Positions 45,115 through 54,612 are shown, counted from the first letter of the stretch. The stretch: DNA of 64,000 nucleotides from Miltoncostaea sp963823515 (GCA_963823515.1 CAWGMB010000006.1:310001-374000); one strand, 5' to 3'. Notes: generated by a model not told the origin, from the letters alone. A program made the numbers and translations.

Positions 45115-46050
45115 TCAGGCGACCGCCACGGGGGCGCCGACCGCGTCGATGATCTCGGCCAGAACGCGGGACGTCTCGGCGTGGGGTACCTGGCAGGTGC
45201 CGGCCGCCGGGTGGCCGCCGCCGCCGTGACCCAGCATCACCTCGCCGATGTCGGCGCGCGAAGTGCGGTCGATGATCGAGCGGCCGACGGCGAGCACGGT
45301 GTTCTGGCGCTCCTTGCCCCAGAGAACGTGCACGGACACGCGGGCCTGCGGGAAGAGCGCGTAGACCATGAAGCGGTTGCCGGCGTGGATGACGTCCTCC
45401 TCGCGGAGGTCGACCACGACCACGTCGCGCTCCAGGCGCGAGACGCGGCGCAGTTGCTCCACGAACAGCTCGCTCTGGTCCCGGTAGAGGCGCACGCGCT
45501 CGGCCACGTCGGGCAGGGCGAGGATCTCCTCCACGGTCTCGTGGCGCATGCAGGCGTCGATCAGGCCCATCATCAGCTCGTAGTTCGAGATGCGGAAGTC
45601 GCGGAAGCGCCCGAGCCCGGTGCGGCTGTCCATGAGGAAGTTCAGGAGCGTCCATCCCCGCGGGTCGAGGACGTCCCCGACCGCGTAGGCGGCCGAGTCG
45701 GCCTGGTCGACCGCGCTCATGAGGTCCTCGCGGACCATGGGGAAGCGCGCCGCGCCGCCGAAGTGGTCGTAGACCACCCGCGCGGCCGAGGGGGCGTCGG
45801 CGAGGATCACGTGGTTCGCGGGGCCTCCCCCGACGCGGATCTCCTCGGAGTGGTGGTGGTCGAAGACCAGATGCGCGGCCGGCGCGTACGGGAGGTTGGT
45901 CAGGATGTCCCGTCCCGTGATCTCGACGACCCCGTCCTGCACGTCCTTGGGGTGGACGAAGGCGATCTCGTCGATCAGCTCCAGACTGCGCAGCAGCACC
46001 GCGCACACCAGGCCGTCGAAGTCGCTGCGGGTCACAAGGCGGTATGTCAC
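45115..46050 (-). CDS. DHH-family phosphoesterase
   Basis: 311 residues from GTG 46050, preceded by GAGGAGG. Motif I LVTRSDFDGLVCAVLL, motif III LVFDHHHSEE (the DHH signature), motif IV near AVDQADSAAYAVGD and the DHHA1 motif GHGGGGHPAAGTCQVP. Manganese-dependent hydrolase of small nucleotides or oligoribonucleotides (NrnA/GdpP relatives); the lack of membrane or PAS domains argues against a GdpP c-di-AMP enzyme. Substrate undetermined. Confidence 0.88.
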   Translation of the reverse strand: MTYRLVTRSDFDGLVCAVLLRSLELIDEIAFVHPKDVQDGVVEITGRDILTNLPYAPAAHLVFDHHHSEEIRVGGGPANHVILADAPSAARVVYDHFGGAARFPMVREDLMSAVDQADSAAYAVGDVLDPRGWTLLNFLMDSRTGLGRFRDFRISNYELMMGLIDACMRHETVEEILALPDVAERVRLYRDQSELFVEQLRRVSRLERDVVVVDLREEDVIHAGNRFMVYALFPQARVSVHVLWGKERQNTVLAVGRSIIDRTSRADIGEVMLGHGGGGHPAAGTCQVPHAETSRVLAEIIDAVGAPVAVA

Positions 46051-46263
46051 AGGGTGTCCTCCTCGGACGATCGGCATGCGGAGCTCAGCCCATTCATCGG
46101 CCGCGCGGGGGGGCCACTCAAACGCCGCGCAGGGTCGGTCGCGGAGTTCTGCCCCGGGCGTGTCGATTCCGGGCCGCTCCGTTCGACGCACGTGTGACGG
46201 GCCCCCCGGAGGGAGATCGCCGTGCCGGGGGATGCCGGATCACCCGAGACGAAGGAGACGACG

Positions 46264-46507
46264 ATGCGTTGCATGGTCCTTCGAAGGCCACCACCGACAG
46301 CGAGGCCGGGAGGATGCCCCTGCCCGAGGTCTTCGAGGGACGGGGCGGCTCGGGGAGCTCGGCGGCGGCCTCGGCCCCTATTCCCTGCAGGCGGCGAGCG
46401 CGGCCTGCCACGCCCGCGCGCGCACCGCCGAGGAGACCGACTCGGGGCGAATCGCCGCGCTGGTGACGCCTGCGGTAGGCCCGGCTCGCGCCGGACCGCG
46501 TCGCTAG
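46264..46507 (+). pseudogene. Decayed YCII (DGPF) gene fused to an ECF42 sigma-factor remnant
   Basis: ATG 46264 has a strong site (GAAGGAG, six bases away) and begins MRCMVL. After a one-base loss the sequence reads KATTDSEAGRMPLPEVFEG, the N-terminus of a YCII-domain protein. From ~46350 another frame reads LGPYSLQAASAACHARART then AEETDSGRIAAL, matching an internal segment of ECF42-type sigma factors (usually GPYxLQAAIAAxHA...TDW). In genomes, YCII genes stand directly before ECF42 genes, so this looks like a deletion that joined the two and left both dead. No intact frame crosses the joint. Confidence 0.65.
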
Positions 46508-47667
46508 GGCGTCGACGCCTCCGCGAACGACCAGTCGAGCCAGGGCAGCAGGGCCTCGAGGTCGGAGGCCTCGACGGTGGCGCCGCACCAGATGCGCAGC
46601 CCCGGAGGGGCGTCGCGGTAGGAGCCGATGTCCATCGCCACGCCCTCGGCGGCGAGCAGCTTCACCATCGCCTTCGGCACGGCCTCGTCGGCGTCGAGCA
46701 CCAGGCAGACCGACGTGTTGGAGCGGGTCTCGGGGCGCAGCGCGAGGTTGCGCGCCCACGGCGTCCGCTCGACCCAGCCGTCGAGGACCGCGGCGTTGGC
46801 GTCGGCGCGTGCGCGCAGCGCCGGCAGCCCCCCGATGCGGCTCGCCCACTCGAGCGCCGCCAGGCAGTCCTCCACGCAGAGCATCGAGGGCGTGTTGATC
46901 GTCTCCCCCTCGAAGATCCCGGCGATCAGCTTGCCGCCCTTGGTGAGCCGGAAGACCTTCGGCATCGGCCACGGCGGCGCGTACGACTCCAGGCGCTCCA
47001 CCGCGCGCGGGCCGAGCATCAGGACGCCGTGCGCGCCCTCGCCTCCCAGCACCTTCTGCCAGGAGAACGTCACGACGTCGAGCTTCGCGAAGTCGAGGTC
47101 CTGGGCGAAGACGGCCGAGGTCGCGTCGCAGATCGTGAGGCCCTCGCGGTCGTCGGGGATCCAGGCGGCGTCGGGCACCCGCACGCCGGACGTCGTGCCG
47201 TTCCAGGCGAACACGACGTCGTGCGAGAAGTCCACCTCCGACAGATCGGGCAGCTCGCCGTAGGGAGCGCGCAGCGTGCGCGCACCCTCCAGGCGCAGTT
47301 GCTTGACGACATCGGTCACCCACCCCTCGCCGAAGCTCTCCCAGGCGAGGACGTTGACCGGGCGGGGGCCGAGGAGCGACCAGAGCGCCATCTCGACGGC
47401 GCCGGTGTCGGATGCGGGGACGATGCCGATCAGGTGGCCGGGCGGGACCTCGAGGACCTCGCGGGTCATCTCGATCGCCCGCTTGAGCCGGGCCTTGCCC
47501 TCGCCCGAGCGGTGCGAGCGGCCCACGAGGGCCGAGTCGAGGAGCGCGGCGGACCAGCCCGGGAACTTCGCGCACGGGCCGGACGAGAAATGGGCTTTTG
47601 CCGGCCGGGCCGGCGGTGTCTGGAGCGGCGTGATGTCCCCCCGGAGCTGGTCGTTGGCGGCGCGCAT
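46504..47667 (-). CDS. serC: Phosphoserine aminotransferase (Methanosarcina-type SerC)
   Basis: 387 residues from ATG 47667. PLP enzyme for serine synthesis: 3-phosphohydroxypyruvate + glutamate to phosphoserine. AHFSSGPCAKFPGWS and GIVPASDTGAVEMALWSLLG begin the cofactor domain; the PLP Lys is in TFSWQKVLGGEGAHGVL (~205), and WNGTTSGVRVPD is typical of this subgroup. The stop at 46504 overlaps the remnant on the other strand by four bases. serA and serB are not visible. Confidence 0.93.
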   Translation of the reverse strand: MRAANDQLRGDITPLQTPPARPAKAHFSSGPCAKFPGWSAALLDSALVGRSHRSGEGKARLKRAIEMTREVLEVPPGHLIGIVPASDTGAVEMALWSLLGPRPVNVLAWESFGEGWVTDVVKQLRLEGARTLRAPYGELPDLSEVDFSHDVVFAWNGTTSGVRVPDAAWIPDDREGLTICDATSAVFAQDLDFAKLDVVTFSWQKVLGGEGAHGVLMLGPRAVERLESYAPPWPMPKVFRLTKGGKLIAGIFEGETINTPSMLCVEDCLAALEWASRIGGLPALRARADANAAVLDGWVERTPWARNLALRPETRSNTSVCLVLDADEAVPKAMVKLLAAEGVAMDIGSYRDAPPGLRIWCGATVEASDLEALLPWLDWSFAEASTP

Positions 47668-47700
47668 CCTGACAGACCGGTGCTGCCCGGCGCAGCGGGG

Positions 47701-48606
47701 TCAGCCGTGCCGGCGCATGACCTGCATCGCGATCCAGCGGATCCAGGGTTCGAGGCCCTGATCGTCGCGCGCGGCGGCGACCGGGAAGATCTCGAGGCCG
47801 GGGCAGCGCGCCTCCACCGCGGCGACCGCATCGGCCACCGCATCGGCCGGAAGGGTGTCGGCGTAGGTGACGACGACGGCCTGGGCGTCGGCCAGCTGCA
47901 ACGGCGAGAGCGTCGAGGCCTCCCCGACGGGGATCACCGCCACCTGCACGTCCTCGCCGATCCCGTGCGCGAGGTCGATCTCCCCGTCGCGGTCCTCCAC
48001 CAGGATCAGCTCGGCATCGGCCAGGCGGGTCACGATCCGGTCGAGGCCGGAGCGCCAGTGCGCCGCGGGGTCGCGCACCTCGCGCACGTCCTCGGGTCGC
48101 CCGGGGGCCGCCGGCTGGTCCACGCCCTCGAGGTTCGCCTGGACCACCACGGCGTCGAAGCGGCCGAGGTGCGCCAGCGAGCGCATGATCAGGGTGGTCT
48201 TACCGGCCCCCTGGGGCCCGGCGATGCGGACGACGACCGGCCGCGGATGGCGTCGGCCGATGCCGCGGCCCATCGCGGTGCGCACGATGCCCAGCACGTC
48301 CGCGCGCGTGATCACGCCCACGGGCAGCCCGGCGTCGCGCACGAGCACCGCCTCGGCGTCGCCCATGAGCGCGCGCACGCCCGCGTCGGCGCTCGCGTCC
48401 GAGGAGACCTCCTGGACGCGGTCGCGCCCCAGCATCACGACCCTGCCGTCGTCGGTGGCGACCCAGACCCCGAGCAGGAGGCCGTTCTCGACGATGGGCA
48501 GGTGGTGGATGTCGGCGTCGCGCATCAGGCGCAGCAGCTCCGCTCGATCCTGCTCGGCCGCCGAGACGAGGATCGGGTGGGAGGTCATCACGTCCTTGGC
48601 TCTCAT
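47701..48606 (-). CDS. CBS-domain pair fused to HypB/UreG-like GTPase domain
   Basis: 301 residues from ATG 48606, overlapping the upstream universal stress gene. Residues ~1-120 are two CBS motifs (AKDVMTSHPILVSAAEQDR; IHHLPIVENGLLLGVWV; PVGVITRADVLGIVR), which bind adenine nucleotides. From ~125 comes a SIMIBI GTPase: Walker A VRIAGPQGAGKTTLIMRSLA, VVVQANLEG, and an end EIFPVAAARDDQGLEPWIRW much like HypB. The guanine-specifying NKxD is replaced (TYAD) and the metal-binding Cys/His are absent. Possibly an energy-state-gated nickel or redox chaperone; no hydrogenase or urease gene is nearby. Confidence 0.75.
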   Translation of the reverse strand: MRAKDVMTSHPILVSAAEQDRAELLRLMRDADIHHLPIVENGLLLGVWVATDDGRVVMLGRDRVQEVSSDASADAGVRALMGDAEAVLVRDAGLPVGVITRADVLGIVRTAMGRGIGRRHPRPVVVRIAGPQGAGKTTLIMRSLAHLGRFDAVVVQANLEGVDQPAAPGRPEDVREVRDPAAHWRSGLDRIVTRLADAELILVEDRDGEIDLAHGIGEDVQVAVIPVGEASTLSPLQLADAQAVVVTYADTLPADAVADAVAAVEARCPGLEIFPVAAARDDQGLEPWIRWIAMQVMRRHG

Positions 48607-49076
48607 GCGCGCGGCTCCGATGTCGTCGGTCGGGGGATCTCCTGCACGGCCGCGTCGGGCCGGACGACCAGGACCGGGCAGGGCGCGTGGTCGACCAGGT
48701 GACGGGTGACGCTTCCGAGTATCGCCGCCCCCCAGCCCCCGCGGTGACGCGCGGCCACGAGCAGGTCGGCCCCGGCCGACTCGGCCCAGCGGCAGATCTC
48801 CGGGCCCGCGAGGCCCTCGAGGAAGACCGCCTCGCAGCCGGGGTTGTCCCGCGCGAGGGCCTCCAGCCACGATCGCTCCACCGCGTTGATGTCGCGTGGC
48901 GAGACGACGGCGGCGCCGTCGGCCGTGTCGAAGATCAGGGGGACGGGGGCGACATGCACCAGGCTGAGCACGCCCTCGCCGGGGACCCACAACTCGCGGG
49001 CGTGCGCCAGGGCCGTCATCGAAGCGGCCGTCTCGTCGACGCAGCAGCCGATGCTGCGGTAGGGCGGCCGGTTCAC
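48603..49076 (-). CDS. Universal stress protein (UspA family)
   Basis: 157 residues from GTG 49076. Starts NRPPYRSIGCCVDETAASMT and ends with AGADLLVAARHRGGWGAAIL then GSVTRHLVDHAPCPVLVVRP, the ATP-binding G-x2-G-x9-G(S/T) region. ATP-binding Usp proteins accumulate in dormancy and hypoxia. Overlaps the CBS-GTPase gene by 4 bp. The ~290-bp spacer to the next Usp gene is divergent and presumably holds both promoters; no clear palindrome was found. Confidence 0.85.
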   Translation of the reverse strand: MNRPPYRSIGCCVDETAASMTALAHARELWVPGEGVLSLVHVAPVPLIFDTADGAAVVSPRDINAVERSWLEALARDNPGCEAVFLEGLAGPEICRWAESAGADLLVAARHRGGWGAAILGSVTRHLVDHAPCPVLVVRPDAAVQEIPRPTTSEPRA

Positions 49077-49370
49077 GCGAAGACCGCGCGGGGCGGGGTA
49101 CACGACGCGGGCGGCATGCCCCGCAGCGTAGCGCCGCGCGGGCGAGAGCCGGCGGCCACCGAGCGATCGCGGCGGCGCGCGATGGGAGCGATCCTGGTCA
49201 TCAACCGACGCTAGCCCGCCCGGACCCCGCGCGTCAGCCGCGCCTTCCCCGCGCCGGAGTTCGGCAATGCCGCACGGCGCGCTGCGCGACGCACCGATGA
49301 TCGCCGCCTTCCGGGGCCGGAGGATGACCACGGACGGCGCCACCGGGGCGCCGCTGGGGGAGGCTCTTCG

Positions 49371-49847
49371 ATGGACATGCCCTACGCCAGGATCGCCTGC
49401 TGCGTCGACCGCGACGAGATGACCGACGAGATCCTCGCCGAGGGGATGCGCCTCGCCGGCGGCGACGCGCGGGCCCTGCAGGTGGTGCATGTCGTGGCGC
49501 CGCCACACACGTTGGTCGCAGGCCCGTTCGCATACATCGCCCCGATCACCGAGGTCTGGAGCCAGGCCGAGACCTGGCTCGACGCGCGCACCCGAGCGCT
49601 ACCCGGCGCGACGCCGGTGATGCTCGACGGATCGCCGGCGCGCGCGCTCTGCGAATGGGCCGCGACGCACGACATCGATCTGATCGTCGCCGCCGCCCAC
49701 CGGGGCCGCGTCGAGCGGGCCATGCTCGGCGGCTTCGCCTCGTACATCGCCTACCACGCCCCCTGCTCGGTGCTGCTGGTGCACCGCCGCGCCGGGGACG
49801 CGCCGACGCCGCCCGGCGAGACCGCTGGAGCGAACGAGATCACCTGA
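49371..49847 (+). CDS. Universal stress protein (UspA family)
   Basis: 158 residues from ATG 49371. DMPYARIACCVDRDEMTD opens the alpha/beta fold; IDLIVAAAHRGRVERAML followed by GGFASYIAYHAPCSVLLVH gives the nucleotide-binding loop. It belongs to the same subgroup as the divergent neighbour (both begin PY-R-I-x-CCVD). Its end overlaps the convergent kinase/AAA gene by eight bases. Confidence 0.88.
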   Translation: MDMPYARIACCVDRDEMTDEILAEGMRLAGGDARALQVVHVVAPPHTLVAGPFAYIAPITEVWSQAETWLDARTRALPGATPVMLDGSPARALCEWAATHDIDLIVAAAHRGRVERAMLGGFASYIAYHAPCSVLLVHRRAGDAPTPPGETAGANEIT

Positions 49848-51312
49848 CCGCATCGGGCCCCACCAGCCGCAGTGCCGCGCGTATGACGACGGCCTGCGGC
49901 CGGCCGGTGTCCAGCGGGAGGGCCTGCGGCCACGGGTCGGCCTCTTCCGCGAGACGCCGGGCGATCCGCGGCGTGGCGTCGGAGGGCCCCTCCCCGGCCG
50001 CCCGGCGCGCCGCGATGCGCCCGGCGGCGACGATCGGGTCGAGCTCGCACCGGATCTCGATCAGGGGCGAGCTCGCCCACGAGGCCGTCCGCCGCGCGAG
50101 CGCGCGTCGCGCCGCGGAGCCCCACGACGCGTCCAGCACGACCCCTTGGCCGAGCGCGAGGTGCGCGGCGGCCCGCTCGAGCATCACCTGGTGGACGCGG
50201 TCGGAGACCTCGGGCGCGTAGATCCCCTCCTCGAAGCCGACGGGCTCCGCCGGCGTCCCCGGCAGGCCCGCCAGCTCCTTGCGGGTCGCATCGGAGGCGA
50301 TGACCGGCCAGCCGGTGGCCTCCCCGATCCCACGCGACACGGTCGACTTCCCGGTGCCCGGAGGACCGCCCACCAGGACGAGCGGCACCTGCGCGCGCGC
50401 GAGGTAGTCGAGCGACATGGCGTGCAGCGCACGGGCGCGCGTCGCGGCCTCGGGGTCGCCGCCCTGCGCCGACCGCAGCGCCGCGACCTTCGATCGCACG
50501 TGGGCGCGATAGGCGACGTAGTGGTGCGCCAGGGAGGCGGGATGGTCCTCGCCGAGGTCCTCTCCCCACGTCCGCAGGAGGAGCGCGCCGAGCTCGGCGT
50601 GGCCGTGGGCCTCCAGGTCCATGGCGAGGAAGGCGATGTCGCCGAGCACGTCGCCGTGGCGCAGACGGTCGGCGAAGGCGAGGCAATCGAGCACGCGGGG
50701 TCCGTCCGGCAGGCAGAAGACGTCGTCGGCCAGCAGGTCCCCATGCCCGTCGCGGACCCGGCCGTCGGCGATCCGCCGCTCCAGGAGGGCCCGGCGCCCG
50801 CCGACATATGCCCGCGCGAGCTCCACGGCGCGCGCGACCTCCTGGGTGGGCACGACCGCCGGAGTGATGGCCGCCAGCTGGCCGAGGCCCTCCTCCCAGA
50901 GGCCCAGCACGGTCTCGGGCGACCCGGCCTCCGCGATCCGGGGGGAGGTGGGCGCCGCCCGGTGGAACCCGGCGACCACCCGCGCGAGGGCGCGCACCTG
51001 CTCCGGCGCCTCATCCGCGTCGAGAAGTGACGACAGGCGTCGGGCGTCCGGCATCCGGCGCATCGCGACGAGGTGATCGCAGGGCGACCCGTCGGCATCC
51101 ACGACGTCGAGCACGCCCAGGTACACGTCCGGGGCGAAGCGCCGGTTGACCTCGGTCTCGCGCAGGCAGGCCGCCCGCCGGTCCTCGCGCGAGCGGTGGT
51201 CCAGGAAGCCCATCGCGACGGGCTTCAGCAGCTTGTACGCATGGTCGCCGATCATGGTGATCACCGAGACGTGGGTCTCGATGAGCTCGGCGGGCTCCTG
51301 CGGGCCCTGCAT
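49840..51312 (-). CDS. Aminoglycoside phosphotransferase-like / AAA P-loop kinase fusion (Rv2004c type)
   Basis: 490 residues from ATG 51312 with GGGGAGGG upstream. The N-terminal half is kinase-like (LIETHVSVITMIGDHAYKLL, DGHGDLLADDVFCL, LDCLAFADRLRHGDVLGD). The C-terminal half is a P-loop kinase (VLVGGPPGTGKSTVSRGIG at ~340) with an Arg-rich lid. This fusion and length match mycobacterial Rv2004c, a member of the hypoxia (DosR) regulon, and here too it sits with Usp genes and a sensor pair. Its substrate is unknown. Confidence 0.85.
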   Translation of the reverse strand: MQGPQEPAELIETHVSVITMIGDHAYKLLKPVAMGFLDHRSREDRRAACLRETEVNRRFAPDVYLGVLDVVDADGSPCDHLVAMRRMPDARRLSSLLDADEAPEQVRALARVVAGFHRAAPTSPRIAEAGSPETVLGLWEEGLGQLAAITPAVVPTQEVARAVELARAYVGGRRALLERRIADGRVRDGHGDLLADDVFCLPDGPRVLDCLAFADRLRHGDVLGDIAFLAMDLEAHGHAELGALLLRTWGEDLGEDHPASLAHHYVAYRAHVRSKVAALRSAQGGDPEAATRARALHAMSLDYLARAQVPLVLVGGPPGTGKSTVSRGIGEATGWPVIASDATRKELAGLPGTPAEPVGFEEGIYAPEVSDRVHQVMLERAAAHLALGQGVVLDASWGSAARRALARRTASWASSPLIEIRCELDPIVAAGRIAARRAAGEGPSDATPRIARRLAEEADPWPQALPLDTGRPQAVVIRAALRLVGPDAVR

Positions 51313-51426
51313 CGCGACACCCTCCCCTGCTGCGGCGCACACACCCGGATCGTGCCCGCCGGCCGGTGAGGGGGCATCCGTGCGGGTTCGACCGCCGCTG
51401 CGGGTTTCCCGGCCCGCGCCCCCGGC

Positions 51427-52068
51427 TCAGTCCTCGTCGGTCAGCAGGCCGGCGTGGAGCGCGGTGCGCACGAGGCCGGCGCGGGTGCTCACGCGCAGCT
51501 TGGTCATCACGTGCGCGCGGTGGCTCTCGACCGTCCTCACGCTCACGACGAGCCGCTCGGCGATCTCCTGGTTGGTGTGACCGAGGGCGAGCAGCCGGAG
51601 CACCTCGCGCTCGCGCGAGGTGAGCTCATCCAGGGGGCCGTTGCGCTCGGCGGGGGCGGCGAGCGCCGCCCCGAGCGAGGGGTGCACGTAGCGCTCGCCG
51701 GCCGCGACGGCGTGGATGGCGCGGATCAGGTCCTCGTCGGCCGCCGCCTTGAGCAGGTAGCCGTCGGCGCCGGCATCGAAGGCGCGCCGGACGTCGTTGG
51801 CCTGGTCGTGCATGGACAGGACGAGGATGCGGACGCCGGGCATTCGCTCCTTGATCCGGGTGGCGCCCTCGAGCCCGCCCATGCCGGGCATCTCGATGTC
51901 GATCACGATCACGTCGGGCTGCAGGCGGGGGAGCGCCCGCAGCGCCGCCTCGGCCGACTCCGCCTCGCCCACGGCCTCGAAGCCCTCCTCGCGCTCGAGC
52001 AGGAGGCGCACGCCGGACCGCAGCACGGCGTGGTCGTCGACCAGCATGATCCGGATCGTCTCAGTCAT
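51427..52068 (-). CDS. NarL/DevR-type response regulator
   Basis: 213 residues from ATG 52068. Receiver domain IRIMLVDDHAVLRSGVRLLL with phospho-acceptor Asp in VIVIDIEMPGMGG and LKAAADEDL around the switch Lys; C-terminal LuxR-type helix-turn-helix LTSREREVLRLLALGHTN and QEIAERLVVSVRTVESHRAH. It overlaps the histidine kinase gene by 8 bp, so this is its cognate partner. By analogy with DosR it may switch on the surrounding Usp, redox and ferredoxin-enzyme genes. Confidence 0.92.
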   Translation of the reverse strand: MTETIRIMLVDDHAVLRSGVRLLLEREEGFEAVGEAESAEAALRALPRLQPDVIVIDIEMPGMGGLEGATRIKERMPGVRILVLSMHDQANDVRRAFDAGADGYLLKAAADEDLIRAIHAVAAGERYVHPSLGAALAAPAERNGPLDELTSREREVLRLLALGHTNQEIAERLVVSVRTVESHRAHVMTKLRVSTRAGLVRTALHAGLLTDED

Positions 52069-54095
52069 GGGGGATCTCCAGGTCGACGACGACCGCCGTG
52101 CCCGTGCCGGGCGAGGACTCGATGCGCAGGACGCCTCCGATCAACCCGACGCGCTCGCGGATCCCGACCAGCCCGAGACGCGAGGTCGGCACCTCGGGAT
52201 CGAACCCCGCGCCGTCGTCCTCGATCACGATCCGCAGGCGCGAGGCCGTCGCAGCGGCCACGACGCTGGCGTGCGTGGCCCCGCTGTGGCGCGCGATGTT
52301 GGTGAGCGACTCCTGCACGGTACGGAAGACTACGGTCTGGACGTCGTTGGAGAGGTCCGCGTTCAGCCCGCGCAGGTCGACGTCCACCTCGATGCCGGAG
52401 GAACGCAGGCGCTCGACCTGCTCCTCGACGGCATCGACCAGGCCCCGCTCGAGCAGCCGGGCGGGGCGCAGGCGGATGGCCAGCTCGCGCAGGCTCCGGG
52501 CGGCGTCGCCCACCGACCCGCGCAGATCCTCCACCCGGCGGCGGGCCGCGGGGGTCGAGACCTCGTCCTCGAGCGTGCGCAGGTGGACCGCGAGCGCGGT
52601 CAGCACCTGCCCGACCTCGTCGTGCAGCTCGCGGGCGACGCGCGCGCGCTCGGACTCCTGGGCCGCGACGGCGCGGCGCAGCCCCTCGGCCGCCGCCTGG
52701 TCGCGCGCCGCGGCCGCCTCCCGCCGCGAGGCATCCTTCATGCTCTCGCGCTCGGCGGCCACCGAGCGCGCATTGGCGAGCGCGATCGCCACCTGGCTGG
52801 AGAAGGTCTCGAGGAGCCGGCGCGCGCCGGTGTCGAACGGCCGCCATCCGATCGCGACCAGCGCCCCGGCCAGCTCCCCGCCGACCTCGAGCGCCGAGGC
52901 CACCACCACCGGAGCGCCGAGCGTCTCGCGCAGCGACGACTCCAGGCGCTCGATCTGGGCCGGCACGCGGACGCCCTCGAGCCCGAGGGCGTCGACCCCG
53001 TGGGCGTACTGGAAGGTCAGCCCGGCGCCGTCGGTGACGGCGAACCCGACGGTGTCGGCGCCCATCAGCCGCCGCGCGCGCCGGGCCACGAGGGGCAGCA
53101 GGGCTTCGACGTCGAGCGTCCCGAGGACGGCGCGCGCGATCTCGAGGACGCTCTCCAGCTCGCCCGCCCGGCGGCTCTCCGCCTCGAAGCGGCGCAGGTT
53201 GTCCACGGCCACGGCGGCCTGCGAGGCGAAGGTCTGGGCGATCTGCTCGTCCTCCGCGGTGAACGGTCCCCCGACCTTGTCCGTGAGGTAGAGGTTTCCG
53301 AAGGCCTCTCCGCGGAGCGTCACCGGCACCCCGAGGAACGAGGTCATCTGGGGGTGGTTCGGCGGGAAGCCGACGGAGCGGTGGTCCTCGTCCATTCGCT
53401 CGAGGCGCAGGGTTCGGGCGTCACGGATCAGCGCGCCCAGCAGGCCGTGGCCGGCCGGCGGGTCGCCGATCGCGGCACGCTCGTCCTCGCTCAGCCCCGC
53501 GGTGACGAACTCGGCCAGCCGGGTGCGGCTCGCGTCGAGCACGCCCAGGGCGGCGTACCGGGCGCCCACCACCTCGCGGGCGGCCTGCACGATCCGGGTC
53601 AACAGGTCGTCGAGCGCCAGCTCGCGGCCCAGCGAGAGGCCCGCGTCGACCAGGCTCGCCATGCGCGCGCGGGCGTCCTCCGCCCGCACCCGGGCCTCCT
53701 CGAGGCCGAGCCGCGAGGCCACCAGCCCGGCCAGCACCTCGAGGGCCGAGACCGCCTCGTCGCGATCGATGGTGCTCTGAGCATCGAACGCTCCCGATCA
53801 GCGTCGCCTCGACGCCCTCCTCCACATCCACCGCGGCGGAGATCACCGCGCCCCCGGATCCGCCGGCCGCCTCGAGGAGCTCCGCCGGCTCGCGTCCGCC
53901 GTCGCCCGCCCGCGCCCCGGCGATCTCGATCGGCCAGGAGGCGCGGACGGCGGACCCGTCGTGGCTGCTGACGATGACGGCGACCGCGTCCACGCCGGCC
54001 ACGCGGGCGGCGAAGGCGAGCAGCTCGCCGTCGGGAGTCTGAGGATGCGCCCCGGGGGAGGAGGTGCCGCTCGCCTCGTCACCCGGTCTCGCCAT
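52061..54095 (-). CDS. Three-GAF histidine kinase, DosS/DevS-like, frameshifted
   Basis: About 677 residues from ATG 54095 if one surplus base in 53791-53797 is ignored (VEATLIG continues as AFDAQSTIDRDEAV in the other frame). Order: GAF (~15-130), second GAF (~150-300) containing GFPPNHPQMTSFLGVPV and FGNLYLTDKVGGPFT, nearly as in mycobacterial DosS/DosT GAF-A where a His in this zone binds heme, third GAF (~310-450), then dimerisation helix with the phospho-His in ARELHDEVGQVLTAL (~490) and HATPase_c (QESLTNIARHSGA, EDDGAGFDPE, GLVGIRERVGLIGG). No membrane helices. A soluble oxygen, NO or redox sensor seems likely. Heme binding is inference. Confidence 0.85.
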
Positions 54096-54153
54096 GGCAG
54101 GAGGCTTGTAGTGCGAGGCACCGATGTCAAGCCGGCCCCACGTGACACCGGGA

Positions 54154-54606
54154 TCAGAGGCGTGCGGCGGCCACCAGCGGTCCGGAGGGCCGCTCGTCGC
54201 GAGCGCAGCCCGGCGGGGACACGACGACCACGAGGCAGGGAGCGTACGCGAGCACGTGGTCGACCAGCCCGTCCGCCGCGTCCCCGCCCCCGCTCCGAGG
54301 ACGATCAGGTCGACGCCTGCGCCCTCGGCCCACGCGCAGGTCGCCGGTCCCGGCCGGCCCTGGATGAGCACGGGCACGGCCCCGGCACCTCGCGCGCGAC
54401 CTCGCGCAGGTGCGCGCGTGCGACGGCGTCGGATCGCCGCGGCGCAGGGCCGTCGCCAGGTCGAGCGGTCTCCCCGGGGCGACCGGCGCCATCCGGGCCA
54501 GGCTGAGCCTGCCCCCGGGGAACGCCAGAGCGCGGCGGCGCTCATGAGCGCCGCCGCGCGTCCCGATCCCTCGATCACGCAGCCGATGCGGGCGAAGGGG
54601 ACCCCG
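54154..54606 (-). pseudogene. Universal stress protein gene with multiple indels
   Basis: Usp-like segments lie in alternating frames: FARIGCVIEGSGRAAALMSA near 54600; GRLSLARMAPVAPGRPLDLA near 54500; GAGAVPVLIQGRPGPATCAW then AEGAGVDLIVLGAG near 54330; ADGLVDHVLAYAPCLVVVVS near 54230. At least three single-base shifts separate them, with the final stop at 54154. The amino-acid pattern is well kept, so decay must be very recent or the sequence is faulty. It sits upstream of the histidine kinase on the same strand. Start not identifiable. Confidence 0.7.
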
Positions 54607-54612
54607 GCGCGA

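Noticed and set aside
49077..49370. DosR-type box in the divergent Usp promoter region
   Set aside because: No convincing match to the mycobacterial palindrome by eye; a computed motif search would be needed.
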